From contig CM034141.1 of the NCBI GenBank assembly GCA_019914995.1, positions 124,001 through 188,000 on the forward strand: 64,000 nt of DNA. Direction: 5' to 3'. The notes under the pieces were generated by a model. The model searched no databases and was not told the origin of the DNA. It saw only the letters and a program-made list of their open reading frames with translations. Positions 10,511 to 22,695 of the stretch are shown here, piece after piece. Both the position numbers and the translations under genes were made by a program. Origin of the DNA: Acanthochlamys bracteata (lineage: Eukaryota > Streptophyta > Magnoliopsida > Pandanales > Velloziaceae). Every line of letters begins with the position of its first letter. Position 1 is the stretch's first letter.

Positions 10511-11719
10511 ATGGTGACAGTGAAACGTTCACTTCGTTTCCCATTCAGTTTCTTGGTTCTTCTTCTTCTCTTCATCTCTCTCGGATCAACATTGCTAACT
10601 CCCCGCCGTCGTTATATTCCCTTTCTCTCTATTTCCGGTGAAGCACCGGCTCGATCTCCGTCTTCACTGAACGAAACTATTCTACTGCATCTCGCTTCTT
10701 CCGTTCCTTCTTCTTCCGAAGCTGAACTGAAGCGGGACGTCGATGAAATCCTCGACAGCGCTTCTAGTGATAGAGGAGGGTTAGAGATTTACCGCCGACG
10801 ACGTGGGTCCCACTTCTATCACCGCCGTGGAGCGAGGTACGGGATAGCTGGTTTGGGTACTTCTTCTCGTTTTCTTCGATTGCCGAAGGATTTCAGTGTC
10901 TATCCCGAGTTCAGACGATTGTTGCGCGATTGGTTTCGGCTCCGAAGGAATCAACCGACGGTAATGTCTGAGCTTGTTAATGATATCAAAGCCCCGATTG
11001 ATTCTTACAATGGTAGGCCGGAAGAATATTCCTCCCGGAAGTATTCGAGCTGTGCTGTTGTTGGTAATAGTGGGATTTTATTGAAGACTGATAGAGGTGA
11101 GCTAATCGATAGCCATGAGTTGGTGATTAGACTCAATAATGCGAGAACGGAAGGATACCAGAGGAATGTGGGTAGTAAGACTGGGATCTCTTTTGTTAAT
11201 AGTAATATATTACATTTGTGTGCTCGTCGGGAGAGCTGTTTCTGTCATCCATATGGAGCCAACGTTCCAATTGTTATGTACATTTGCCAACCGATGCATT
11301 TCCTTGACTATACCGTTTGCAATGCATCTCACAAAGCTCCGTTGTTGATTACCGACCCAAGGTTCGATCTTTTATGTGGCCGCATTGTGAAGTATTATTC
11401 GATTAAGAGGTTTGTTGAGGAGACTTGGAGGCTGCCGGAGGATTGGAGCAAAGTTCATGACGAAAAGGCATTCCATTACTCGTCAGGAATGCAGGCCGTG
11501 ATGCTTGCTATTGGGATTTGTGAGAAGGTCAGTGTGTTTGGATTCGGGAAGTCCGCTCATGCAAAACACCATTACCATACCAACCAGAAGGCAGAGCTTG
11601 ATTTGCACGATTACAAAGCAGAGTATGCGTTCTACAAGGATTTGGTGTTGAGGCCGCAGGTAATACCTTTCCTCAAGGACTCCGGACTTGAGATTCCACC
11701 AGTGATTTTCTATTACTGA
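10511..11719 (+). CDS. GALT29A: GT29 glycosyltransferase, GALT29A-like
   Basis: An intronless 402-residue type II Golgi protein. A signal-anchor helix spans residues about 11-29 (PFSFLVLLLLFISLG), followed by an arginine-rich stem and a GT29 catalytic domain. The sialylmotif-like blocks are all visible: motif L from CAVVGNSGILL (181) to about 230 with VIRLNNARTEG, motif S at 322-345 (HYSSGMQAVMLAIGICEKVS), HHYH at 353-356 and HDYKAE at 366. Plants make little or no sialic acid. The Arabidopsis member this most resembles, At1g08280 (GALT29A), is reported to add beta-1,6-galactose to arabinogalactan side chains, so that is the likely activity here. N-glycosylation sequon NET lies at 54. Intact. 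The family call is firm; the exact donor and acceptor are inferred from homology. Confidence 0.9.
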   Translation: MVTVKRSLRFPFSFLVLLLLFISLGSTLLTPRRRYIPFLSISGEAPARSPSSLNETILLHLASSVPSSSEAELKRDVDEILDSASSDRGGLEIYRRRRGSHFYHRRGARYGIAGLGTSSRFLRLPKDFSVYPEFRRLLRDWFRLRRNQPTVMSELVNDIKAPIDSYNGRPEEYSSRKYSSCAVVGNSGILLKTDRGELIDSHELVIRLNNARTEGYQRNVGSKTGISFVNSNILHLCARRESCFCHPYGANVPIVMYICQPMHFLDYTVCNASHKAPLLITDPRFDLLCGRIVKYYSIKRFVEETWRLPEDWSKVHDEKAFHYSSGMQAVMLAIGICEKVSVFGFGKSAHAKHHYHTNQKAELDLHDYKAEYAFYKDLVLRPQVIPFLKDSGLEIPPVIFYY

Positions 11720-13649
11720 CAAGCTGAGTGGATTGGGTTTGATTATATCAGTATAAAGATCATTTTTTTCATAAGTAATATAAGATAGACATAGACATCA
11801 CTCAACTGTAAATGAAACAGCTAGGCTCATGGCAGGAAGTTTATGCCAGAAGTAGAAAACATGTGATATACTTTTGTAGACGAATTCTATCCTTGCTCTT
11901 TACAGAGATATGGTAGAGAGTTTGTAGTGTGGTCTTTGTCAAGTTTATGACTGATTGAATGCTTAGTGGAATTTCCTTCTGACTTGTTAGACTTCATGGT
12001 TGGACACTCTTTGCAATGGCAATGGTTGTATGATTTGTCTAATTAAGGTTACTACAACAAGTAAGTGCCTACATGGAATGGCATTGATGGCTGATGATAG
12101 AAATTAATGGATTCCTTGTATGCAACATGGTCCATGAATTTGTCACTTGCACGTTATTGTTTGTTCATAACTTCATACTTGTCTTATTGGAAAGTTTCCA
12201 AAATGGCAATGTTTCATCTTCCAAGTTTAGTTGCATCTCTTCCGAATAGCATTTCTAATATCTATAATTGTTAAGGAGCTCTTGATATATGTACAATACA
12301 CTTAATCATTACCATGCGTCTTGCTCCAACATAAAAGTATTGATTTTAATGAAAATAAAACTTATGAGCAGCTATTCTCTTTTGTTTCCAAATATTTCTG
12401 TGTTTCTCAATCTTGAAAGTGCATTTGTATTGTCTTGCTGAACAAGGTTTTTCTTTTGCTTATCCTGTATATTCCATCTTGATACGCAACATGTCTCTCT
12501 TTTACACTGTCGGTGAGGGCTACTAGAGAGCATAATCTTGAAGTCCACTAAACTATTGTCACACAAGTAGAATGGCATTGCATGTTTCTAGAACTATGGA
12601 GTCAATAGCGCTTTTCACGTTTTAGATCTAAACAGTTATCCAGGCAGGGAACCATGTCAATGGTAAGAGCTTGTAAGAATTAAACAACTGATACTCCTAA
12701 ATCTTTTGATAGAGCCGCATTGGACCTGTAAGACAAACGGATATGGAAGCAATTGGAAGCATCAGTATTGCTTCTACGTTAAGGTTATTGTGTATAAATA
12801 GTCAGCTTGCATTTCTTATACACTTTCGCTTTGACTATATGTCTTTGTTATGATCTAGATATTGATCAACATAGAGGCGTTGAGTGTCAACAGGATCGCT
12901 TTCTGATCAATCCCAGGTTCTTCCTATGGTTCAGTTTCATTTCTGTTCTGAAACAGAACCAGTAACATTTGATAAGTCTTGAACTGATAGCGGTTGAGTT
13001 GTTGTTGATGTTATTATTGGATTTCAAGCTGAATTTTGTTCTGTTGTTGTTGTTGTTGTTGTATGATATACCAATGAAGATGAAGAGGAAAGTAGTTACT
13101 CAACTTTTTTTTCCAGAGTTCTGTACAAAATGTTATATCTACTAATATACAAGTATAAGCATTTACTTATGTATTACAGGTAATTACTAATTTGCCACTG
13201 GAGTACATTTGGGAATGAAATATACATGTAGTTACGAATTTGCCCCTGAAATACGTATTTTTATGTGTATGTGTACGTTGGGTACCTAGTTGAATATACA
13301 TGGTGTCCGCTTGTACTATTGGGCCACATTGGGGATTTGTATCTCTCAGATATGGGCTTTCTATTTCATCAAAATCAAGCTCACTCTTCTATTTATTTAT
13401 TTATGTTTAAAATTTTTCTAAATTTAATTTAATCAAAGAAAATTGAAGAAAGGAAGAAACGAAACGTCTTCCTTTCCCGACCCAATCTTCGTTCTTCTGT
13501 GATTCGATTCCTTTCTTCTCTTCTTCTTCTCTGCTTCAATTCGATTCAATCGAAGCAAAAAAAAAGTTCTTTCGCCAAAATGCAAACAATTTTATGGAAT
13601 CGAGAGTAATTATTAGGTTTAGGGTCTGATTTCTGGTGGAATCAAATCG
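11720..13649. other. GALT29A 3' flank and R3H gene promoter
   Basis: No gene recognised in this 1.9 kb. A short (TTG)n tract lies at about 13040-13063. TGGGCC and TGGGCT elements at 13319-13358 and a CT-rich leader at 13470-13545 point to the promoter and leader of the downstream R3H gene. Confidence 0.55.
13319..13358 (+). promoter_or_regulatory. Site II elements upstream of the R3H gene
   Basis: TTGGGCC (13319) and ATGGGCT (13352) lie about 300 bp upstream of the start codon. They suggest constitutive, growth-linked expression by analogy with other plant promoters. Confidence 0.4.
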
Positions 13650-16600
13650 ATGGCAGCAGCAGAAGATCCGGCAGCGGACTCGTGGGAGACGGCGGATCTC
13701 GAAAAGTCCGTTAGCCGTCTTCTGATCAACGATAAGGGTACCACCACAATCACTAGCAATACCACTGCCGTTACTGCAAGCTTAGCAGATGATGACGGAT
13801 TTGGTAACGTGGCGTCTTCTTCTGGTGGTGGTGCCAATTCAGCTGCTAGCTCGGCAACACCCGCGAGCCGGAAGGTGACGGAGGATGAGTTGGCGCTGGT
13901 GGACCAGTTCTTGAGGGAAGCGGTCCAGAAGCCCCGGGAGAGGCTATCAAGTGAGTTCTCCATAGTTGCTACTGGTCGAAGATTGAGATTGTGTAGATAG
14001 ATTGTAGTTGGTTTCAGTATGTAAAAGGTTTAGCTGAGATTTGAAAGAAATAGAACTTGCTGATGTTTGCATGCTGTGAATTATAGCAAGTTTCCAACTT
14101 TAATTAGTTTTAAAATGCTGTGGGTTATCTGTTATTGCTTATTACTGTAATACTGTACCGAAAAAGTTTCTTTGTGGATTAAGTAGATCTTGCTTGACTG
14201 CCAGCTTTTTATTGGATAGGGGGCTGGATGAAACTTTAGTGCTTTTCAGTGAATAGCAGCTAATTCTGTAGCTTTAGTAATTGAATTGAGCTTGAAATTC
14301 TTCGAAGCTTGAATGATTGTATTGTGCTTGGAACTTTTCGTAGCTTGAGTGATTGCAATGAGCTTGGAACTGTTTATCGCTTGAGATTATTGCATTGAGC
14401 GTAGAATTATTCGTAGCTTGAGTGAATGCATGAGCTTGGAATTGTTTGTAGCTCAACAGTGATGCATGTTTTTCTTTTGATATTTCTTGCAAGAATTTCT
14501 AAAAACAGAATTGCATGCTAGTGTTCATAGTTTGAATTAGATGATTGTATTGATTAAGGGATCGTTGAGAAGGAAGCCTAACTATTTCTTGTTACTCTCG
14601 CAGTTACTTTCTTGTTTTATCAATTTGCATGAGACTCTATTCTGTTTTTGAAGTCATGATCTTCTTTAGTTTAGTAAACGTCATACATAAACATTAACTA
14701 TAGGAATTCTATATTCAAAGCTTGCATTGTCAATTCAGCTTTCTTCTTTTGATAATATATTGTAAATTTTCTAGTTCTGCGAATGGAGCAAGATGTTGAA
14801 AGATTTCTTCGAGACCCTAGCAGACAAGAGCTGGAATTTAAGGCACTTCCAACATCATATCTTAGGCTGGCAGCACATCGTATAGCCCAGCATTATTTCC
14901 TCCAGTCAGTGGCTATACCCGACAACAGCTTGCCAGATGGAACCGGTTCACTCATTGTGCTTCATAAAACCTCTCATTGCAGATTTCCTGCTGTTCGTCT
15001 CGCGGATATTCCAGTGAATTTACCACAGGAAGAGAACACTTCTGTAAAGTTTGCAATTAAACAGAGGCCCCAGAAGCGTCCCCAAGCCATAGGCACTGGC
15101 AACCTCCACTCATCTGGTACTAATCTTCAAAAGAGTGTTGAAGAAAGGAAGGAAGAGTATAACAGAGCACGTGCACGTATATTCAGCAGCAGTAGTAGCA
15201 GTAGATGTACAACACCAAACTCTGAGGCTGAGATAAGATTGCCAGATAGTTTTCCTCTGTGTTCACCCGTGTCTGCAATGGAGGAGAAAAATACTGCTGA
15301 TGGAACTGAAATCTCTTATCCAAGGGGTTCTGGTGATTCTTCAATAGATACCAGCAGATCAAGTAGAAATGTGACAGAAAAACAAACTGTAGTTAGTAGA
15401 AACAGGACAAGCAACACAGTAGCCGTTTTCCGTGACAGAGATGTCGATAGGAAAGATCCTGATTATGATAGGAACTACGATAGGTGAATTTCTGATTTGT
15501 CCCTATATATAACAAATGCTAGTTTAACTTCATTTTTCAATGACATGCATTTCTTGTGTATTTTGATTACTAGATTGCTGAAGTAGTTATTATATTACTG
15601 TTTTCATTCATAAACTTCTTCTTTCTTCCTTAGTTTTTGCCATTTGGGTTTGTGAAGAGACTAACAACTTTCAGTGCTTGAGATCCTTATGATTGGATAT
15701 TAGAAGTAACTGATTTGTTCTCACCTTTTTGTGCTTTTATGTTCTTTTTTATTCTACTTTTCCTACCTACAGTTAGATGTATAATTCATTTGATTACATT
15801 GCGTAGAAACTGATTCTTTTTCAATAGACATGCTTGTACCATTTCAATAGAAATTGTTTACATTACATAACTACACTTTTACAGTGTAGACCTTTTATTG
15901 TTGTGTGATAGTGATTGTCATGCATGTACAGGTACATGCAAAGATTTGCTCCTGGGTTTGGATTCAATGGGGGGCCTTATACAATGCAGGCACTGTATTC
16001 TCCAACTGTTAATTATAACAGTGAATTTCCTCAGCTCGGATCTAGTCACAGACCTCAAATTTCTCTCGAAGACCATCCACGTCCTGCAGCTCCACATCTA
16101 CGCACTCCTTGGTCAGTAGCATCTGGTCCTACTCCAATAGGCTATGGTCATCCTGAGAGTTTGATGACTCCATTTAGTCCGAGTCATGTTGGTAGCCGCC
16201 AGACTTCTTCAATCTATCTGCAGTCTCATTACTCTGTTCCTCGCCCTGGAATGGCATACATCAACCCCCATGAACATGTTCAACCTTTTGGACAGGTATG
16301 TGATTGTTCTTTCTAAAAAATATGGGCTGGCGTCTTATGATTTTTGTTCTCCTTTGTTTTGTTTTCTCTTAAGAGGATGCACTGAGCTCTGCGACGTTTC
16401 GGATTGTTACTGCTATGTTCCGTTTTGTTAGCGAATCTAGCTTGATGGTTATTTCATATGAATGTCTTGTTGGGCCAATGTGATGGACTAACTTGCTAAC
16501 AATTGATAGTTCTACTTGAACAAAGTAAAGTCAGATAGAATAAATGTCCAAAAGAAAGCATCATTGTTCTATTTTGATGATGAGACTCTTGATATAACTT

Positions 16601-16666
16601 GATCTTATTACACAGGCTCACCAGCAGCAACCTGAGTCGAGTTTTGGATTAGCCCGGCCCCGCTGA
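13650..16666 (+). CDS. R3H-SUZ domain nucleic-acid-binding protein
   Basis: Four exons (13650-13950, 14775-15483, 15932-16295, 16616-16666) encode 474 residues; all introns are GT-AG. Residues 1-95 are acidic, serine/alanine-rich and probably disordered. Residues about 101-170 form an R3H domain: MEQDVERFLRDP, then SYLRLAAHRIAQHYFL with the R-x3-H signature RLAAH. A SUZ motif follows (RPQAIGTGN ... VEERKEEYNRARARIFS). The remainder is low-complexity and rich in P, Q, Y and S. R3H and SUZ domains bind single-stranded nucleic acid, so a cytoplasmic mRNA-binding role is likely; animal relatives include encore and ARPP21/R3HDM. The final exon encodes only 16 residues, ending FGLARPR. Intron 1 carries a 36-bp minisatellite (14288-14466). 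Confidence 0.88.
14288..14466. repeat. 36-bp minisatellite, about five copies
   Basis: Five imperfect head-to-tail units of 35-37 bp lie in intron 1 of the R3H gene, each starting gagcttggaa or a close variant and containing ttcgtagcttgagtgattgc. Because the period is a multiple of three, the minus strand stays open and encodes a spurious 12-residue repeat (KFQAQYNHSS-like). I regard that as an artefact. Confidence 0.85.
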
Positions 16667-18097
16667 GGGGGCTTGGGCATGCCTGCACTTGCCAGCATGG
16701 ACTCGGAGATTGAACTTGCCGACCAGTATTTATGTTCACTGACAGGAGACTGCAGGCATACAAAAGAGGACATCTGGAACAGTGCTCATATTTTGTTGGA
16801 CTTAACCTGTTCCGCAGTCCTTGTGCTTGGTGGTTTTTGTTCTAAGATTCTAATATGTCAAAGATGGAGTACTAGGGAGATGGGTCTTCAAGTTTACGAA
16901 AGAGCGCAATGATACATCTTGCTGAATAAAGAATAAAGGAAGGATGGAAAGGGATCACATCCGGTTGACATTCTGCACCTTTTCTATTTTGTAGCAGGGT
17001 ATGTTGCACAGTGTGACCTATTTCGATCTTCTCATTGGTTTGTTTTTCGGGAAATACATTTTCTTACAAAATTTAGTTTATAGACTCATTGAGTGCGTGC
17101 TTGCAGAAGCATTACTACGAGTTGCCAGACTTCATTTCGTGGTGAAGAGCCTGGAAGCTATATCGATGCAAATGTGCGCTGAACTAGGAAGTAGGCGCGG
17201 TGAGAAGATTTTTTCTTGCCCACGGAGATATACAGAAGAACTATCTTTTATGACTGCAGTAGTTTTAGTTGTTTTTAGTACAGAGACTCCAAACGTTTGT
17301 ATCCCTTGTTCTTGTACCCAGCTTTAGTGTGTTGTATAAAATATTGGAAGCGTACTTGTTTCTGGTAATGATTGAATATGTATGTAGGTATATATATTGA
17401 AAGACCACCTTCTTTCACATGGGGGAGCTCTTAGCTTAGCAGGCAGTGCTTGCTATTGTTCTGTTAATTGCTGCAAATTGCTACAAACAGAATGAATTAG
17501 TTCTGTAAACAATAAATATCTTAGCAACTCATTTTTGTGTGGATCAGAAGAATAACAAACACACACCTCCCCCCACAAAACATAATAAGTTTGTTTATCA
17601 ACATTTCAAATTTAATTTTTTTTTCAATCTTATTTTTAGTTTATATTTAAATTAAAGTAAATATAAAAATTTAATTAAATTTTTCGATAAAAAATTTATT
17701 TTCAAAATTTTAAAATTTAAAGCTAAACATTTATTTTCAAACTATTTTTTAATATAAATAAAAACAAAATTAAACTTTTTACGGAACTCATATTCAATTT
17801 GAAATTTATTTTTTATAAACTTACTTCTAAAAGTGAGTGAGTTCAATAGAAGGTAAAGACGTCATAAGTAAATTAAATTGTGAAACTACAAGAAAAAAAT
17901 AAAGTCAAATCTTAGTGATATGCATTGCAATTTTACTATGTTATGGAAAATACTAACAATGACTAAATGTAATCTTAAAGGTCTGATATTGCACAAACTT
18001 CGCTAAGATCAAAGCTCGACTCCACCTCCACCGATCGATCGATCGAGAGACGGAGAAATAGAGGAGAGAGTGTGTGTTGACGACGACGACCACCACG
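16667..18097. other. R3H gene 3' flank and ACP promoter
   Basis: No gene recognised. Open frames at 16673-16912 and 17001-17327 lack any family motif and fit 3' UTR. Positions 17600-17830 are very AT-rich. A gatcgatcgatcgag run (about 18033) and GA-rich leader precede the ACP start. Confidence 0.5.
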
Positions 18098-19523
18098 ATG
18101 ATGATGCAGACTTCGATCCGCCGCATTTTGTCGCCGTCGATGGCGATCAGATATTTCTCTCCGGCGGCGGCGGTAGCCGCGGAGAAGAGCTGCTTGGAGA
18201 AATCGGAGGTGACCGATCGTGTTGTCAGCCTTCTCAAGTCATTACCGTTCGTTGATCCTGCTAAGGCCTGTCTTGCTCTAGTGTTTATTATTCCATTAAT
18301 TTGTTTTTCTTTCCCTTAATTTGCTTACTTTCTCATATTTTGCATTAAAAAGTTCTTTGTTCCTTTTTTTGGTTTAATGCTTTGCGATGTTAGGATCTTT
18401 AGTTTGATTTAAGTTCACCGAGAAGTTAATTTCTTGATTAAATATTTATTTTAACAAAATGTGTCGAAAGCTAGGATCTTTATTTCAGCCCGGGCCATGT
18501 GAACAAGATGAAAGGTCTAGTAGATAAACTGTGTTGTGTAGATAGATTGGGAAACAGTATTGACTTGAATATCATCAGTACATGACGTTAATTTTTTGTT
18601 GGTTTAATATAGATGACTAATAACGTCTGTGCCTTGATGTGGTATTAGTTCATCAAATCTGAGTGCGTGTTTACTTGCTTGATGTCGTTTGCCCATTATC
18701 ATTGTTTGATGATTATTAGTAGAAGAAAATTCCTTGTAACAGTGTTCTGAAACAAATTTATAAAATATGATCAATGCACTTACTATAGCATTCTGAAGAT
18801 GAGATGAGAAATGAAGTATGTAGTTATAAAGAGCATTAAGCAACTTCAATTAGTTGCATGTGGATGGTAGCTTTTTTAGCAATTGAGTTCTTTTGGTATT
18901 TGTTTGATACCTGTTTCTCTAGAACTATGACTTGCTTGTGAGTTGTGAATGTAAGGCTATTCATACTAACATTCTGTCTACAGACTGTTTTTTTTCTCAA
19001 TATTTAAGATGATATGTTGCTGTACTCAGTTTCAACTTTTGTCCACAATCAACATTTAAGAATGGAGCTAAGGTTTGTGAGCTATCTCATTCAGCCTCTA
19101 GCTTAAGCAGCATGTTGCAGTCTGTCTATAAATTTTCTCCATCTTCTGTTATAATATGTTCCATAAACTATTCTACCCAGTTTTTTGTGCTTTATAACAT
19201 TCATGACACTATTCTCATCCAGTTAGAGTGCTTTCAAAAATTCGCAAGTATTTTCACCTTAAATTTGAACCTCATGATCTATTCAACATAAGATTCATAT
19301 TAGAAAATGCCATCTGAACTCATAAGAAGTCCTTTCTACCTGACAGGTTAGTCCTGCTGCAAATTTTAAAAGTGACTTGAAATTGGATATGCTGGACAAC
19401 GTAGAAGTCATGATGGCCGCAGAAGAGGAATTTACAGTCGAGATTCCCAGTAGTGAAGCTGACAAGATCTCAACAGCTGGTCATCTTATCGATTACATTG
19501 CATCCCATCCACAAGCCAAATGA
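18098..19523 (+). CDS. Mitochondrial acyl carrier protein homologue without the attachment serine
   Basis: Two exons (18098-18265, 19347-19523) encode 114 residues. Residues 1-30 form an Arg/Ser/Ala-rich presequence without acidic residues (TSIRRILSPSMAIRYFSP). The mature part follows Arabidopsis mtACP2 (At1g65290): KSEVTDRVVSLLKS, VDPAK, ANFKSDL, VEVMMAAEEEF, EIPSSEADKIS and IASHPQAK. Normal mtACP carries acyl chains on 4'-phosphopantetheine for mitochondrial fatty acid and lipoate synthesis and partners LYR proteins. Here the invariant DSLD is DMLD, with Met71 (codon 19389-19391) replacing the modified serine, so the product cannot be phosphopantetheinylated. The donor after AAG is gcctgt, a poor GC-type site. 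A GT donor 15 nt further on (18281) would add five residues (ACLAL) in frame. Either an apo-only protein or an early pseudogene. Confidence 0.75.
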
Positions 19524-21596
19524 TGATAATATGTATTCGCTTAAAGTGATTCCTCCAGGAGCTTTTCGGAGAATGATTGAATCTTATAATAACGATACTA
19601 ATGAGCGATGAGGAATCATGTACTTGTTTGATCAAAACATTGAGTTGAACTCCTGATTAGCTAGAGATGCTGAAAGCATCTATTATTGTGTAGATTCATT
19701 CATGCTATATATTTCCTAGCAATATCGCAGCTATTTTATATTCACATATCATACCATTTTCATCTGTATGAGAAAATGAACTTGTCGCATTGCAGATATG
19801 CTTCTGCTTAATGTCTGCCCTCTTTAAAGATCATCAGTGATAAGTCTGCAAACTAGATTGATTACAACAACCAGTCATTGTATGACTGTTTTTAGAGGAA
19901 GAGGAAAGAGCTTCGGTGAAGATCTTTATTTTGTATTTTCGAGTTTTTTTCATTCAAATGATTTGGAACACATATACTAACGTTGAGTCCGTCAGTAGCA
20001 GCAGCAGCAGGTTAGCTAAGAAAGGTTCATGGATGTCAATAATTTGTTTTTGAAGGACTTCAAGTAGCAGAGAGAATGCCATGTGAAGAAGCTCTGCTCC
20101 AAAATAATAATAATAATAATAATCATCTTTGGAAAGGCAGGCAAATCTTTCAAGCAGCTCTGCTGCCTAGCAGCATGGACTCTGTGATTCACATAATCAT
20201 AATAATATCTACCACTACTAGCCTTGTCTTATTTTCTTGTCTTACCTCATCACTCTTATCATTTTTTTTACTTTTATAACAATGAATATATCAGAGCTAA
20301 AACCATCCAATATTCAGAATTTTTTCGAGCTAAAACCCTTCAAAGAAAGAAACCCTACAAATTACAAAAGAAATTCAGATCTTGCGTTGTTAGGATTGCA
20401 TAGGGGTTTCTATAATAGAGGTAGGATGATGCAAGCTTTGAGTCACATACATAGCATGGTTTATTAAAGTCTAATTCAAGACCTGTACAAGAAAAGAAAA
20501 AAAAAAGAAATTGCCATATTTAAAAGGTTTTAACTGAGAGTGTAAATTTTAAAAAGAAGCAAAGGCAACTACTGCAATTTTATATAAGAGGATAAACATC
20601 AATAGCATGACCATGATGAGGATGATGAATTATTCTTCTTTTCAAGTTTCTAGGACCATTAACACCATCTGCTGCAACAACACAACAACCTCTCTATCTT
20701 CTTTCTTCTGCTCCTGCTCTTTATTCAAACATGAAAGTCTTTGAGACTGCACTGCATGCAGTCAAGTACATATGAGTTAAGAGACTCAAAATTAATATAT
20801 ATGTATATCTTCCTCTAAAAAGAAATAATTCGTTCGTTGAACTTCTACTTGTATGAATGACTTGATCCCAAGATCTCAAGTTGTTTGCAGGTTTTCACAG
20901 GCCAGCAAAAGGAATAGAAGAACATGTTCAACAGATCTCTACATGTCCCCTCTCATCCCTCTGTCATTCCTTGGGATCTCTTCCCCAGTTCCCCCACTTC
21001 CTTTCAAACCCCTGCTTTTGTCATGTTTCACTTATCTTATTCATCGTCACTAAAAATATATAGGTCTTATTCATTCAAGGGTAGAATTGGCATTACAAAA
21101 CTTAGTCCCCGAATCAGTCTATCTGATTTTAACTAAAAACTTATTCATTTCTCAAGCTGTCGTTATATGGCTCTTATCATCTTGAACCTAATTACTAAGA
21201 TCAGCTAACGTTTACAGAGATTAGCTTCTTATCACATAAGATTACACTAAATAATAGCTAACTAATGACCAAACTGCCCTTATGAAGCTACCCTATGACT
21301 ATGAGGAAAATGAAATCCGAATGAAGAGTATGATGATAAATGATTATAAGGAGTAATGAGATGAAATGGAGAGGGAAGGAGTTCTTCTGACTTTTTATTT
21401 GCAGTAGTATCAGTATGGGAAAAGATAAGAAGTCAGCAAGTCCAATCAAGTAGTGCTCAGCTCTCAAGTACTGCTTTGCTCATCTTCAACTTTTGAAAGA
21501 TTTCATTTTACAGCCAGATTTTAACTATTGAATAATGTTCAACACAATCTCAACGATATTAAAAAATAGGCAGCAAGTGATGCACTACACTTCGGG
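19524..21596. other. Spacer after the ACP gene
   Basis: I find no gene. An (AAT)n tract lies at about 20103-20122 and a CAG-rich patch at about 19995-20010. Short open frames near 20.1-21.1 kb have no recognisable motif. Confidence 0.5.
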
Positions 21597-21852
21597 GGCG
21601 TCTGGGATTGCTTATGAAATGAAGTTTTTGAAATAAAAGATATTTTTATTCTTTTTAAAAAACGAGCTCTATTTTTTTTACTTCTAAAAAAATAATAAAA
21701 ATATGTAATAAAAAGATCTCACTCCATAGAATTTTTCTACACTTTCTAAATTTTTAAATAAATTTTTTATATATTTATAAAATATGTATTGAAAAATGTG
21801 AAATGGAGAATTGAAAAGTTGGGTTGGGGGAAAGCAAAGCCAAACACCCCTT
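21597..21852. repeat. AT-rich MITE-like element with imperfect terminal inverted repeats
   Basis: The left end ggggcgtctgggattgctt pairs imperfectly with the inverted right end (…aaagcaaagccaaacacccc), about 15 of 20 positions. The interior is AT-rich with cgagctctatttttttt and aaaaaataataaaaat. A three-base ttc flanks both ends. This is the clearest member of the AT-rich family seen through the window. Confidence 0.55.
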
Positions 21853-22686
21853 CAATTCATATACCTGCTGCTATCTACGGCTTCATCCAAGAAGCATGAC
21901 ATGAGTAGCTAGTTCTACATTTACTAGTATGACGGCTTTGCAATGATCATAGTTTCTCTTCCCTGTGCATATAAAGGATTCTTTCTTTAAATAAAAGACA
22001 ATCATTTTGGTTTTGGAAATAGTAACAAATTATGGTCTTCTTCCTAACAAGATTAAAATCAAAACTCATCAGGGCAAATGTTTCATTCTAATAAAACATT
22101 TTACGCAAGTCCATTAAAGCAATGATAGCTTGGTTTGGTTGATCTAAGGCAGAAACAATAAACAATCATTTAAGTCTCCCATATTGTGCATGATAAAGAG
22201 CATACAGTGACTCTTCTAGTCCTACCATAGGAGTCAAAACTTCCACTACTAATGCCAACTGAAGAACAACTAAAGTAAGGCCGAATATTTTATATGATGG
22301 GCAGGTAATATATATCATGGAAATGAACATAAAAGGAATGTGCAGTAGAAAAGAGAAGTTGCAATCTAATTGAAATGCAGAAAACAAACATTAGAAAAGG
22401 TAAGAAAAGAAAAGAGAAATCGTCAACAGAAAGGTAGCAAAGCAGGAGTAGCAGAAACAGCTGTGGAAGAAAAGTGAAGAGAAGAAACACCATCATCATT
22501 GCAAATCTTGGGCCAACCAAACTCCATCATCATCATATATTCAAATCTCCCTAGAAAAGTAGAGAACCCCAGCCACCATGACGCCATCATTCTCTCTCCA
22601 CAAAATTTAAGTCTCTGTCTTCGTGTTTGATTCATGCAAACTCAAATTTTCTTCTCCTCTCTTGTATCTCTTCAGTCTTCACTACT
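21853..22686. other. ZPR3 upstream region
   Basis: No gene recognised. Minus-strand open frames at 22166-22635 are hydrophobic low-complexity readings of a GA-rich stretch. The region probably holds ZPR3 promoter sequence. Confidence 0.45.
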
Positions 22687-22695
22687 CTATAAATA
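22687..22695 (+). promoter_or_regulatory. TATA box of the ZPR3-like gene
   Basis: ctataaata lies 300 bp upstream of the start codon. A leader intron follows: donor cag|gtagat at 22805 and acceptor tgcag at 22965, leaving a 23-nt second leader segment before the ATG. Confidence 0.6.

Noticed and set aside
14274-14492. 72-residue frame with a 12-residue repeat
   Set aside because: Fully explained by the 36-bp minisatellite.
16673-17327. Two plus-strand open frames after the R3H stop
   Set aside because: No conserved motif, and they lie directly in the expected 3' UTR.
20862-20982. Possible microRNA hairpin (gatcccaag ... cttgggatc)
   Set aside because: The paired stem is only about 9 bp, with no extended arm pairing and no match to a known miRNA that I recall.
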